This document shows positions 43,151-51,270 of a stretch of 64,000 nucleotides of DNA, in pieces. This stretch comes from Halapricum desulfuricans (GTDB taxonomy: Archaea > Halobacteriota > Halobacteria > Halobacteriales > Haloarculaceae), in contig NZ_CP064787.1 of assembly GCF_017094505.1 (NCBI RefSeq), forward strand, positions 868,001 through 932,000, given 5' to 3'. The notes beneath the pieces are model-generated. The model made no database searches. It was not told the DNA's origin and was given only the letters and a program-made list of their open reading frames with translations. Both the position numbers and the translations under genes were made by a program. The first letter of the stretch is position 1. Every line of letters begins with the position of its first letter.

Positions 43151-43636
43151 ATGAACAAGCGCGGGCACGTGTTGAACGCCATCCTGTTGAGCGTCGGCAT
43201 CGGAATCATCGTCCAGCCGAGCGCCGACCTCGAGACTGTGCGGACGATCACCGAGGTACTCGTGCCGGTCGTGCTCGGGGCGCTGTTCCCCGACGTGGAC
43301 ACGGCGTTCGGAACGCACCGCAAGACGCTGCACAACCTCCCGGTTCTCGGGATCGTCCTCGCCTATCCGATCTACTTCTCCAATCTCCAGTACGTCTGGA
43401 TCGGCGTGCTCACCCACTACGTGCTCGACGTGCTGGGGAGCCGCCGCGGGATCGCGCTGTTTTACCCGCTTTGGGACGAGGAGTTCAACCTCCCGGTGGG
43501 CGTGCCCGTCAGCAGCAAGTGGGCGACCCCGATGATGCTCACAGTGACGGCGTTCGAACTCGTCGTCGCGGCGGGACTCGTCTACGGGACGCCGCCCGAA
43601 CTGCAGGCGCAAGTCCAGCAGGTCGTCGGCCTCTAG
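43151..43636 (+). CDS. Membrane-bound metal-dependent hydrolase (YdjM-like)
   Basis: A 161-residue membrane protein with MNKRGHVLNAILLSVGIG at its start, LFPDVDTAFGTHRKTLHNLPVLG at about 47-69 carrying the Asp/His metal ligands, and HYVLDVLGSRRG. Four to five membrane helices. A shorter relative of the protein at 7838-8926. The true substrate of the family is unclear. Its stop overlaps the convergent PHP gene by four bases. Confidence 0.85.
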   Translation: MNKRGHVLNAILLSVGIGIIVQPSADLETVRTITEVLVPVVLGALFPDVDTAFGTHRKTLHNLPVLGIVLAYPIYFSNLQYVWIGVLTHYVLDVLGSRRGIALFYPLWDEEFNLPVGVPVSSKWATPMMLTVTAFELVVAAGLVYGTPPELQAQVQQVVGL

Positions 43637-44397
43637 ACGACGCGGACGTCGTCGAACCGCCCGCCGTAGGCGACGTGGCCGGGATGGGTCGCCTCCATCC
43701 CCGACAGGGCGATCCGGTCGAACTTCTTCCAGGTGTTCTCGTAGCCCAGATGGGAGAACTCCAGTAGTTTGCGGGCGCGGTGCCCGTGGCCCGAGCGGTG
43801 AAAGAGGCGTCGCTGAGCGCCGCTTTCGAGGGCGTCGACGAGGTCGCCCGCAGTCCGGATGTCGTTCTCGAAGCGCGTCCAGACTTCGCCGACGGTTTGC
43901 GGCAGATGCGCGTACGAGGAGGCGAACGCCGGCAGATCGAGGTCGCTCGCGAGCGACTGGGCACGGCGGTTGTGCCAGGGCAGGTGTTTGGGGTTGTACG
44001 CCTCGACTGCGTCGATCGTGGGCCGGTACTCCCGGAGTTGTTCGCGGCCGAGACTGACGCTCAGAAACGTCGGATGGGGCGCGAGGACGGCGGCGCCCTG
44101 GCGACGCAGTTCGGCCATCGCCCCCTCGAGCGTGACGAAATCCGGGATCGGCTCGTCGAGACCGAGCGCCAGCACGTGTCGCCTGTCGTACCACGGTCCG
44201 GTGAAGATCTCCCGGCCCGGCACGACGAGGAGGTCCTCGTCGCTGAACGCCGCGGCCCGCCGTTTGATCGTCGGCCAGCGCGTGAAATGCGGTGCGTACA
44301 CCACCACGTCGAGCCCGCGTGCTTTGGCCCGCTCGACGACGCCGTCGTCGAGCACCTTGACGTGGAGGTCCACGCGCGTCCCGTCGCTCTCGGTCAC
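43633..44397 (-). CDS. PHP-family metal-dependent phosphoesterase
   Basis: A 254-residue PHP-domain protein. VDLHVKVLDDG is the first metal motif with the usual HxH reduced to one His (H-V-K), AAVLAPHPTF and FASSYAHLPQTVG supply later ligands, and GREIFTG resembles the central motif. A phosphatase or nuclease of nucleotides is likely. GTG 44397 was chosen, as the upstream in-frame ATG at 44457 would run into the promoter of the divergent gene; uncertain. Confidence 0.82.
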   Translation of the reverse strand: MTESDGTRVDLHVKVLDDGVVERAKARGLDVVVYAPHFTRWPTIKRRAAAFSDEDLLVVPGREIFTGPWYDRRHVLALGLDEPIPDFVTLEGAMAELRRQGAAVLAPHPTFLSVSLGREQLREYRPTIDAVEAYNPKHLPWHNRRAQSLASDLDLPAFASSYAHLPQTVGEVWTRFENDIRTAGDLVDALESGAQRRLFHRSGHGHRARKLLEFSHLGYENTWKKFDRIALSGMEATHPGHVAYGGRFDDVRVV

Positions 44398-44483
44398 TCG
44401 TCGGTCTACGCCCGAGAGACAATTATCGGTTCTGATCGCTCGCGGGGAAACATTCACGGTCGTCTCGATACCTATGGTAGCGT

Positions 44484-44789
44484 ATGACTAGCTGGGAGTG
44501 CGCTATCGAGGGCGACGGCCGAACGTTCGACCGGGTCGAAGACCTGATCGTCCATCAGGCGACCGACCACCCTCGCGTCGAGTGCGAGGTCTGCGGGACG
44601 GTCCTGCCCGACGGCTACTTCGCGATCCGACACGCCTTCGAAGAGCACAGTCGGGCCGAATACGTCCGGGCGTACGACGCGACGGCCAAGGAAGTCCGCA
44701 AGCGCGAGAGCGTCAAGGAGACGATCGAGAGCGAAGCCGACCTCCGAGAGGTCGTCGACCGCCTCGAAGGCGGCTCCGGGACGTTCTGA
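44484..44789 (+). CDS. Small C2H2-type zinc-finger protein
   Basis: A 101-residue protein. WECAIEGDGRTFDRVEDLIVHQATDHPRVECEVCGTVLPDGYFAIRHAFEEH contains CEVC and a later H-x(4-5)-H, plus an N-terminal Cys and HQATDH pair, enough for one or two zinc sites. The C-terminus is a charged helix (ATAKEVRKRESVKETIESE). Small C2H2 proteins of this type are frequent in haloarchaea; DNA binding is presumed, not shown. Confidence 0.82.
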   Translation: MTSWECAIEGDGRTFDRVEDLIVHQATDHPRVECEVCGTVLPDGYFAIRHAFEEHSRAEYVRAYDATAKEVRKRESVKETIESEADLREVVDRLEGGSGTF

Positions 44790-44963
44790 CGATTCGGTGG
44801 AACCGTCGCTGACTGGTCGACAGACCCGTCGCCCATCGCGACTGTTGTAGCGACGGCACGATCGCGCGACCGAAGTTTTGAAGGTCTGATCTGCTAGACT
44901 CTCAGCCGATTCCGCGCCCCATGGCCGTCCAGTCGACGGGTCGCGGGCGCGGCAGAGAAACCG

Positions 44964-45719
44964 ATGTCACAGAATACATTCACGACACAACAGGAATGGT
45001 GGAACGACGGGCTGCCCGACGGCGTGCCGCCAGGGTCTTCGACAGTCATCACGGGTCCCGGCGGAACGGGCAAGCCGATACTGGCTCTCGGGTTCGTCGC
45101 CTCCTGGATCGAGGCCGGTGGCAGCGTGATCGCCGCTCCGCTGCAGTTCCCGGATCCGGCGTTCGTCGCCGCCATTTTGGATGACCTCTACGGACTCGAT
45201 CCCGACACCTACGAGCGGAACCTCACTCACGTGGCGTTCGATCCGGAGGCCGACGGTATCGAACGGCGGGCGGACGGTCGGCTGACGGCTGATCTAGTCC
45301 GACCCGACAACTGGGATCGACTCCTCGAGACCGCCTCGCCAGCGGGCGGAGACGGACCGGGCGTGTTGCTGTTCTCGACGGCGCTGAACCTGCCGTTGCT
45401 CTCGCCGTCGTACGCCGAATCGCTGCTCGATCGGTTCGAGACGCTGTTCGTGGACGAGTCGGTCACGACGCTGTTCTGCGTCTCCCGGTCGATGATCGAA
45501 GCGCGCGCCCGAGACGTCGAGTCGATGGCCGACGTCGTGATCGAAGCCGACGTCGAGAGCGATCCCAAGCGCCTGCAGTTCAGGGTCTCTCGGGCAACAG
45601 GTGTCGCGTCCGCGTCCGAGACGATCGAGACGCCGTTCGCGTCTGGCGAACTGGCTTCGATCGAGGATCTGGCCGACGAATATCGCGTCACGCCGGTTCA
45701 GACGATCCGGGACCGCTGA
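44964..45719 (+). CDS. RecA/KaiC-like ATPase-fold protein, altered Walker A
   Basis: A 251-residue RAD55/KaiC-like protein. The Walker A region GPGGTGKP (residues 31-38) has Pro where Ser or Thr normally contacts Mg-ATP. Walker B-like strands are GVLLFSTALNLPLL and TLFVDESVTTLFCV. The C-terminus ends in EDLADEYRVTPVQTIRDR. In haloarchaea relatives (DUF7504-like) sit beside signalling genes. Nucleotide binding may be lost. Start ATG 44964 (MSQNTFTTQQEW). Confidence 0.78.
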   Translation: MSQNTFTTQQEWWNDGLPDGVPPGSSTVITGPGGTGKPILALGFVASWIEAGGSVIAAPLQFPDPAFVAAILDDLYGLDPDTYERNLTHVAFDPEADGIERRADGRLTADLVRPDNWDRLLETASPAGGDGPGVLLFSTALNLPLLSPSYAESLLDRFETLFVDESVTTLFCVSRSMIEARARDVESMADVVIEADVESDPKRLQFRVSRATGVASASETIETPFASGELASIEDLADEYRVTPVQTIRDR

Positions 45720-46254
45720 AATTGTCGGTCTGGGACGACTCCAGCGGACAATCGAACCCAGAGTGTTCGAAATTGATGGTATCCAGGTAGCTGCGACGGT
45801 CATGTGCTCATCGATGAACTGCTGACTGTTCTCCGCATGCTGTCGGCCTTCGCCATCCGTTGTGTCGCCGATTCCCGCCGCCGAACGGCCTTATCAACAT
45901 ATAAAATAGTTATGGTTTACGCATACGCAGTTTGTGGTCCAATAACGAGGATATAATTGGAAACTGGGCCAATATTCCGCACGTTTGTCTGTGGCTTGCG
46001 GCCAATTCTCACACAACGCTTTTACTGGATTGCAACCATTCTTCATGTATGGACTCCGTCAGTCCCACCAGCCGAACGGGCAGCAGTGTCGAGATGCAGC
46101 TTGCGGACCCGTGCTCGGAGACATTTTGCAAATCGGTGGGAACTAATGGTTCGACAAACTGGACGGAGTTCGCACACGGCATCCGTGCTCGACTGCGGTA
46201 TCGTCGACGTGTGCGTGAACCCCCACGGGCCACGGGAGACGGCCTCCTAGCCTG
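45720..46254. other. AT-richer intergenic region without convincing gene
   Basis: This 535-bp spacer is clearly less GC-rich than its flanks, with AACATATAAAATAGTTATG at 45897-45915 and TGCAACCATTCTTCATG at 46031-46047. Two short frames run toward 46250/46255, one overlapping the next start as TGATG, but their composition is not haloarchaeal and I do not call them. It may hold the promoter of the gene at 46255 and decayed sequence. Confidence 0.5.
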
Positions 46255-47103
46255 ATGAGCAGTTCCCAACACCCGATCGCGCTCGCCATCGAGCGGCAGG
46301 TCGGAGGCGCGACCCGCCTGCTGGCGACGGTCATGTGGCTCCCGCTGGTCGACGGCGTGTTCCCCGCGCTCGTGCTTGCGGGTGCGATCGACGGCGTCGG
46401 CGGTATCTTCGAGGTCGGGCTGCTCGTCTTCGGCGGCAGTGCGACCGTCGCGGTCATCCTCGCGGACATGGACGGCGGCCCGCGCGAGCAAGTTCCGAAG
46501 GTCTTTGCCGTCGGGGCCGTGCTCGTCGTCGTCGCCGGGATTGAGGCCGCGCTCGCGCCGACCATCCAGAGTCTGCTCGATCTCCAGACCTTTCAGCGGT
46601 TCGCGGCCGTCGTGATCCTCGCGGTCGCCGCAAAGACCGCGAGCTCCCGACTCGGGGAGTTGCTCCCCCGGCCCGCGATGATCGTCGCGCTGGGATTGCT
46701 CGCGAGTCTCGAGCCCGCTGGCGCGACGCTCGCGTTCTCGACCGATCTCGGACTCGTCGTTCGCGGTGTCGCCGCCGGGCTGGTCGGCGCGACGTTTGCG
46801 CTGCTGGTCGCGCTCGCGGGCCCGGCCCTGCGCGGGATGGTCGATCTCGATCGGTTCCGGTTCGGGAGCGCGGTCGCGCTCGGGATGCTTCCGCTGTCGA
46901 TATTCGGGCTCGTCCCCGGCGACGCCCCGATCGCGCTCGTCGTGCTCGCGTTGACGGCACTGCTCGCGTTCGACCCGGACAGCGCCGACGAGCGCGCCCC
47001 CGAACCGGCGATCACCGACGGCAGCGGGCCTCGTGAGGTCGACGAGTCCGATGAGGTCGGCGACGGCGATTCCGACGATCGGTATCGCGCCCCCTGGCTC
47101 TAG
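46255..47103 (+). CDS. DUF5794-like membrane protein
   Basis: A 282-residue haloarchaeal membrane protein with seven to eight hydrophobic helices, starting MSSSQHPIALAIERQVGGATRLLATVMWLPLVDGVFPALVLAGA, which I recognise as the DUF5794 family, and ending in an acidic tail (VDESDEVGDGDSDDRYRAPWL). No transport or catalytic motif. Followed after 55 bp by the DUF5795 gene, the usual pairing. Function unknown. Confidence 0.85.
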   Translation: MSSSQHPIALAIERQVGGATRLLATVMWLPLVDGVFPALVLAGAIDGVGGIFEVGLLVFGGSATVAVILADMDGGPREQVPKVFAVGAVLVVVAGIEAALAPTIQSLLDLQTFQRFAAVVILAVAAKTASSRLGELLPRPAMIVALGLLASLEPAGATLAFSTDLGLVVRGVAAGLVGATFALLVALAGPALRGMVDLDRFRFGSAVALGMLPLSIFGLVPGDAPIALVVLALTALLAFDPDSADERAPEPAITDGSGPREVDESDEVGDGDSDDRYRAPWL

Positions 47104-47158
47104 TCCCGGTTTCCCGGTCGAGCGACAGTCTTAGGAGGCTGCTCGCCGTGCCAGGTGT

Positions 47159-47386
47159 ATGAGCGAAAACCGCGTCGTGCAGGGGCGGATGGTCACCCCG
47201 AAACGACTGGCCGAACTGATCGAAGGCGAGAGCGTCATGGACGCCGAAGCGATCGAGGACGCCGATCGCGTTTGCCCGGAGTGTGGCGGTGACGTCATCT
47301 CGGTCGGATACATGCCCTCTGTCACTTCCTTTGTCACCGGCTACAAGTGTCAGGACTGCGACTGGGCGACGACAGACGACGGGTGA
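47159..47386 (+). CDS. DUF5795-like zinc-ribbon protein
   Basis: A 75-residue protein with CPECGGDVISVGYMPSVTSFVTGYKCQDCDW, two CxxC knuckles forming a zinc ribbon, preceded by a helical part (MVTPKRLAELIEGESVMDAEAIEDADRV). Conserved small haloarchaeal family; function unknown. The last chromosomal gene before tRNA-Trp. Confidence 0.88.
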   Translation: MSENRVVQGRMVTPKRLAELIEGESVMDAEAIEDADRVCPECGGDVISVGYMPSVTSFVTGYKCQDCDWATTDDG

Positions 47387-47449
47387 CTGTCGCCCGACGA
47401 CGAGGGGAATCGAAATCCCTTTAGGGGAATTGTGCTTACGAGTGGATGC

Positions 47450-47628
47450 GGGGTCGTGGCCAAGCCCGGCATGGCGACTGACTCCAGAGGCACTGACGCC
47501 CGGGACGAAACTCCAGACTGATATACTGAGCGACCGACTGATCATCGGTCGCGCTGATGACCCTCTGGAGTTCCGAGGCGTCTACCGGAGATATCAGTCG
47601 ATCGGGGGTTCAAATCCCTCCGACCCCA
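47450..47628 (+). tRNA. trnW: tRNA-Trp (CCA) with 105-nt intron
   Basis: Exon 1 is 47450-47487 and exon 2 is 47593-47628. The acceptor stem pairs GGGGTCG with CGACCCC, the D stem is GCCA/TGGC, the anticodon stem ACTGA/TCAGT with loop CTCCAGA (anticodon CCA), and the T arm GGGGG-TTCAAAT-CCCTC; discriminator A73, no encoded CCA. The splice sites form a canonical bulge-helix-bulge: bulge AGA (47486-47488), 4-bp helix CTCC/GGAG, bulge ATA (47591-47593). Cleavage after the second base of each bulge gives a 7-nt loop. A possible provirus begins right after the 3' end. Confidence 0.96.
47488..47592 (+). ncRNA. tRNA-Trp intron containing box C/D guide RNA
   Basis: A box C-like TGATGA is at 47555-47560 with several CTGA box D candidates (47493, 47518, 47526, 47538). 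Two antisense stretches match the pre-tRNA: CTCTGGAGT (47563-47571) pairs with exon 1 ACTCCAGAG around C34, and GACTGATAT (47516-47524) pairs with ATATCAGTC around U39. This agrees with the known haloarchaeal intron that guides 2'-O-methylation of C34 and U39 before splicing. Confidence 0.85.
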
Positions 47629-47697
47629 CTGCGATTATCACTCTATCTTATCGTTTCTTAGAGGAGTCTCTCGGAAGGATCCCGTGGGGTGGTCGGC

Positions 47698-47925
47698 GTG
47701 AGCCAGGCCGTCCCTCAGGGGAAGGAACTCCCCGAGACGGTCGTTCGGAACCGCTCGCAGTACGCCAAGACGCTGCACCGTCGAGATCCCGACGCTGACG
47801 AGCCGCGGCCAGCGTGTCCGACACGCGAGTCCGAGCACGACTACACGGAAGTTCCGACCGCCGCCTATCGGCCGCACTACAAGCTCTGTGAGAATCCCGA
47901 GTGCTTCGGGGGTGAGTGGCGGTGA
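47698..47925 (+). CDS. Small conserved provirus protein
   Basis: A 75-residue protein starting at GTG 47698 (an in-frame GTG at 47689 is an alternative). LPETVVRNRSQYAKTLHRRDPDADE and YRPHYKLCENPECFGG are conserved-looking; CPTRES and CENPEC give three cysteines for a possible metal site. First gene after tRNA-Trp, and the head of a chain of GTGA-overlapping genes ending in the 585-residue protein. Function unknown. Confidence 0.75.
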   Translation: MSQAVPQGKELPETVVRNRSQYAKTLHRRDPDADEPRPACPTRESEHDYTEVPTAAYRPHYKLCENPECFGGEWR

Positions 47926-48074
47926 GCGAGTTCGTCCGCGCCAGCCGGCTGTACGACGCGCAAGCGGGCGAGCGCGTCGAGTGGGACTGGTCGAAGATGC
48001 AGCCGCTCGCAGTGAGCCAGCAGCGCGTCGAGCGCGCCGTTGAAACCGTCGAAATGGGGGGTTGGGAACCGTGA
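47922..48074 (+). CDS. 50-residue protein of early cluster
   Basis: GTG 47922 overlaps the upstream stop by GTGA. VSEFVRASRLYDAQAGERVEWDWSKM, then AVSQQRVERAVETVEMGGWEP: acidic-aromatic, helical, no Cys. Typical haloarchaeal codon choice supports real coding. Role unknown; possibly a small regulator of the following replication-type gene. Confidence 0.6.
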   Translation: MSEFVRASRLYDAQAGERVEWDWSKMQPLAVSQQRVERAVETVEMGGWEP

Positions 48075-48241
48075 ACGGGGGAACACCCACACACGGTGGG
48101 ACTTCCCGTCGGTTGGTGAACTTCGGCGGGCAGACACTGGGGGATGACACCAACGGGGTGGGGGAAAGTTGGTATCAGCAGCCCGCCATCCGGTCCTCAG
48201 TTCTCCGAAACTGTAAATTTATTGGAGGTGGACTCGCGTGA
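48071..48241 (+). CDS. 56-residue open frame bridging to the 585-residue gene
   Basis: GTG 48071 and its TGA at 48239 overlap both neighbours by GTGA. The product (VNGGTPTHGGTSRRLVNFGG...) is Gly-rich and not acidic, so its main support is the two precise overlaps. It may serve only to carry ribosomes to the next start. A ribosome-binding-like GGAGGTG sits at 48224-48230, 8 nt before the GTG at 48238. Confidence 0.4.
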   Translation: MNGGTPTHGGTSRRLVNFGGQTLGDDTNGVGESWYQQPAIRSSVLRNCKFIGGGLA

Positions 48242-49995
48242 GCCGGCACGTCAAACCCGCGCCCCACGAGGGCGACGTCCGGTTCACCTTCGGCGTGCAT
48301 CCCAAAGAACACGTCACCGATCACGGGCTCGCGCCCTACTACGCGATGGACAGTCTCATCAAAGAGTGGGGCGATCGCTGGGAGACCGAGGGCAAACCCG
48401 CCGAAGAGATCCAGTTCCAGGGCGAGACCTGGGCCACCTGCTTCGACTACTCGAAGAGCGGGCTCGACCCCTGGGACAATCCTGATTTCCAGCTCGAGCA
48501 AGTGCGCGAGTTCCAGTTCTATTTCGTCTCGAAGGACTCGCCGACCTACGAGGGCGTGCGCGCCGATCGCGACAAGCGCGTGAAGGGCGGGACGATCACT
48601 GTCCGCCCCCGCTGGCCCGATCTTCGATCCGACGGCGAGCCGGTCTCGGTACCGGACTACGGCGCGCCTTACATCGACGTCCAGGTGCAGGCGTCGAACA
48701 TTCCCCACGAGACGTATCTGACTCTCGTGAAGCGCGTGATGGACGCCTACGGCATCCACAGCCGATACTTCGATTACCCACACCCAGACAGCCACATCGA
48801 CGACCTGGCGTACTACGTGCGCCTGAAGCGCTCCGAGAGCGGGCCCCTGTACGCACCGGACGGGCCAATCGCGCGAGCGCACACGCTGATCCAGGGCGAT
48901 CGCTCGGGCTACCGCAAGCACGTCGAAAACCACACCAAGATTCCCGGCTACTACGTCACCGCGACAGTCGAAGACGAGAAGGCCGGCGAACTGGTTCGCG
49001 GTCACTCTCTCGGGAAGGAATTGAAGCACTACTACCCCGAGGAACCTCAGCAGTACGCGCCGGACGAGGCACCGTATCACCCGAAGTTCGAAGTCTCCTA
49101 TCAGACCAGTCGCACCGAGCAGACCGTTCGGTGGGACGATCTTGAGGACGCTCGGCGCGAGCTCGAGGAGACGATCCTGAACTGCCTCGAATGGTCGGGA
49201 CTCGCGACGACCGCCGCGAGTGACGCGTTCGTCGAGTTCGATCCGTACTGGGACGTCGTCAACACCCACAAGTCCCGCAAGCTCGTGAAGTGTCCCCTGC
49301 CGGAGATCGAAGACGAGCAGGAACACCGCGTGATGCAGCTCTGGGGCGACATGACCGAGGCCGACCGGGACGTCACCGAACTGCTGCTGACCGATGGCGG
49401 GAAGGTCTCGCCGCAGGAGGCCGCCGAGAAGACGGGCAACACCTACCGAACGATCCGCGAAGTGACGAACCGGATGGAGGGGTTGATCCGCCACACCTAC
49501 GGCGAGTTGGAACTCGAGTCGAAGAAGATCCAGCAGGAACTGCTGAAGCGGGTGCGCGCGGCCGGCGATCGCTTCGAGCAGGAGATCGGGAGCGCCGCGA
49601 TGGAGCTGGCCGACGTCGCCGAAGAGCGCGCCCGTGACGCGTGGAGTCGCCTGCGACGCGAGTACGCGATTAGTTCCGTCGATCGCGACGACTGCCGGAA
49701 GCTCCTGAAGGTCGGCTACCAGCCGGCCGACCAGGAGGAAGCACGGAATATCCTGCGGGAAATCAAGACGACCTACCAGGAGCACGTCGAGTCGATCATG
49801 GCCGGCGTCCACGTCGTCGTGACGCTGGCCGACGGAACGCGCCGACGGGTTCGTGATCTCGAGCAGGCATTCCAGAAGTCCGTCGAGAGCCAGCAGCGCG
49901 AAGCGCGCCACAACCAGCAGGCGCGGGAGATCTTCGACTTCGAGGCGTGGAAGGCCGCCGGGTGTCCGCCGGCCGACGAGTGGGACACCGGGTAG
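48238..49995 (+). CDS. Large provirus protein, possible replication protein
   Basis: A 585-residue soluble protein. N-terminal ~330 residues are mixed alpha-beta, rich in Tyr and Asp/Glu. A winged-helix-like block is at about 380-420 (TEADRDVTELLLTDGGKVSPQEAAEKTGNTYRTIREVTNRM), and a long coiled-coil-prone helix follows (SKKIQQELLKRVRAAGDRFEQEIG). It resembles an uncharacterised haloarchaeal family found in proviruses and plasmids (DUF7845-like, from memory). I see no rolling-circle or helicase motif. Position next to the tRNA and upstream of hairpins suggests replication or its control. GTG 48238 is supported by GGAGGTG upstream. Confidence 0.65.
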   Translation: MSRHVKPAPHEGDVRFTFGVHPKEHVTDHGLAPYYAMDSLIKEWGDRWETEGKPAEEIQFQGETWATCFDYSKSGLDPWDNPDFQLEQVREFQFYFVSKDSPTYEGVRADRDKRVKGGTITVRPRWPDLRSDGEPVSVPDYGAPYIDVQVQASNIPHETYLTLVKRVMDAYGIHSRYFDYPHPDSHIDDLAYYVRLKRSESGPLYAPDGPIARAHTLIQGDRSGYRKHVENHTKIPGYYVTATVEDEKAGELVRGHSLGKELKHYYPEEPQQYAPDEAPYHPKFEVSYQTSRTEQTVRWDDLEDARRELEETILNCLEWSGLATTAASDAFVEFDPYWDVVNTHKSRKLVKCPLPEIEDEQEHRVMQLWGDMTEADRDVTELLLTDGGKVSPQEAAEKTGNTYRTIREVTNRMEGLIRHTYGELELESKKIQQELLKRVRAAGDRFEQEIGSAAMELADVAEERARDAWSRLRREYAISSVDRDDCRKLLKVGYQPADQEEARNILREIKTTYQEHVESIMAGVHVVVTLADGTRRRVRDLEQAFQKSVESQQREARHNQQAREIFDFEAWKAAGCPPADEWDTG

Positions 49996-50517
49996 CGCCG
50001 CGCCCCGGATAGAGGCATCTCTCTCATTTTTACTTTATTTCGTGTTTTAGACGTTGTATAGTGGGTGAACCCCGCGTTTCGCGCGGCTGGGGATCTCGCT
50101 GACGCTCGCCCCCAGCCGCGCGACCAAGGGGAAACCCGGAAAGCAAGTTTCCGGTTTCCCCTTAGTCGTGTGGCTAAGGCCACCTCACCAAAATACACCG
50201 CCTACCTCTGGCGGAGCCAGCGCGAAAAATTTCGGACTCTCACCCACCTTAGTGGGCCAGTAGTATCTGACCAGTATCATGTCTGCCCGTGATGAATACA
50301 GGGCGCGTATCGGGCACTGGTCTTTCGGTAACTGATGAGACGAATATGTCTGTAGCGAATAGCCCCGGTATGAGAGCTGATATTTAGTTCCATAGATCAA
50401 GCTAGTTGGAAAATACCGATCTATGCTCAGTACTCTAGTCAGTAACCAAGGCGATCAAACCACTATATGTATTTCTACGCCACTACCTCCGTATAAAACA
50501 ATATAGAAAATTCCAAA
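49996..50517. other. Intergenic region with three consecutive hairpins
   Basis: Three strong inverted repeats follow the 585-residue gene: GCGCGGCTGGGG/CCCCAGCCGCGC (50081-50121), a 16-bp stem AAGGGGAAA.CCGGAAA/TTTCCGG.TTTCCCCTT (50126-50163, one bulged C, loop GCAAG), and GTGGC/GCCAC (50170-50183). Terminator, structured RNA or a replication origin are all possible. The rest (50184-50517) is AT-richer and shows no gene. Confidence 0.7.
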
Positions 50518-51078
50518 CTATGTTGCGTTAGGGTCGCTCTCTGAAGCGTGGATAAGAAGGGTGCCACCAGCTTCCTCAGCCGGTCCGTTAGTAGTGATCT
50601 CCATATCAACAAACACACTCCCAGGCTGACCTCCAAACTGGAACGGTTCGGTAAGATCAGTCCCCTCTGACGGTACTGCGTGCCCGCTCTGTCCACCACC
50701 TGCAGTCAGTTCAATATCAACATCGAAGCCCTGGGTTTCGATCCAGAAGTAGTACTGGCCAGCGCTACTACCGAGGTCTGCCCAAATTTCAAAAACATCC
50801 TCAAAGGTGAACACAGCGTCGGCGTTCATCCCTTGAGACTCATTATTCCAAACATTTCCTGGGTATTCGGAGAAGTCAAGCTCAAGCAACCCCTCCTCAT
50901 TGTAGGAAGCGAAGTCACTAAGTGGATTTAACGAGATCCACGCGCTCGCGTCTTCTGCAACTTCAACGTCCACCGTACGAGATGCTTCGGCGGTATTGAA
51001 CGCCCCAGTACCTAGTGCGGCTGCCCCACCGGCAGCGAGCGATCCCATTCCGAGCAGGAACTTACGTCGTTTTGTCAT
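50518..51078 (-). CDS. Tat-exported DUF1102-like protein
   Basis: A 186-residue secreted protein. The Tat signal MTKRRKFLLGMGSLAAGGAA ends in AALGTGAFNTAEA-SRT, typical of the haloarchaeal DUF1102/camelysin-like group. The mature part is an acidic beta-sandwich (VDVEVAEDASAWISLNPLSDF) with FVDMEITTNGPAEEAGGTLLIHA near the end. Its ~190-bp upstream region is duplicated in front of the next Tat protein gene. Family members are often surface or fibre-forming; the role in this element is unknown. Confidence 0.8.
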   Translation of the reverse strand: MTKRRKFLLGMGSLAAGGAAALGTGAFNTAEASRTVDVEVAEDASAWISLNPLSDFASYNEEGLLELDFSEYPGNVWNNESQGMNADAVFTFEDVFEIWADLGSSAGQYYFWIETQGFDVDIELTAGGGQSGHAVPSEGTDLTEPFQFGGQPGSVFVDMEITTNGPAEEAGGTLLIHASESDPNAT

Positions 51079-51270
51079 AGTTGGTCTACCTCGTTGGCCG
51101 CACGCCGCCCGACCCCACCTACTTGACCGCAACCGGCAGGGGTCGTCTGCAAGGCGTGCTTGGTCATTACCATATTCCCCACCGGTATTGTATTGAGGCT
51201 CCAGAATTGCTCTCTGGCCGTAATTGAAGCTGGATTGGATCCCCTGAATGTCCGGATAAGAGTCTTTGAG
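51079..51270 (-). repeat. Duplicated structured upstream region, copy 1
   Basis: 192 bp directly before ATG 51078, about 75-80% identical by eye to 52631-52821 before the second Tat protein. Nested inverted repeats: GCACGCC/GGCGTGC (51100-51106, 51153-51159) around GACCCC/GGGGTC (51111-51116, 51139-51144). Also shared are CCACCTACTTGA, CGTGCTTGGTCA, TATTGTATTGAGGCTCC and GATAAGAGTCTTTGA. A long leader or a promoter module. From 51271 to 51586 I see nothing. Confidence 0.7.

Noticed and set aside
46049-46255. Short rightward frame ending TGATG at the next gene start
   Set aside because: The overlap is attractive, but the product is Arg/Ser/Cys-rich, not acidic, and other frames in the spacer are equally open.
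47608-47627. Similarity of the tRNA T-arm (TTCAAATCCCTC) to the CRISPR repeat (TTCAATCCCTCA)
   Set aside because: About 11 nt with a gap; the repeat is a normal haloarchaeal one, so this is not taken as an att site.
48238-49995. Rolling-circle Rep assignment for the 585-residue protein
   Set aside because: No HUH motif with a downstream catalytic Tyr, and no helicase or polymerase motifs could be read; only a winged-helix-like block.
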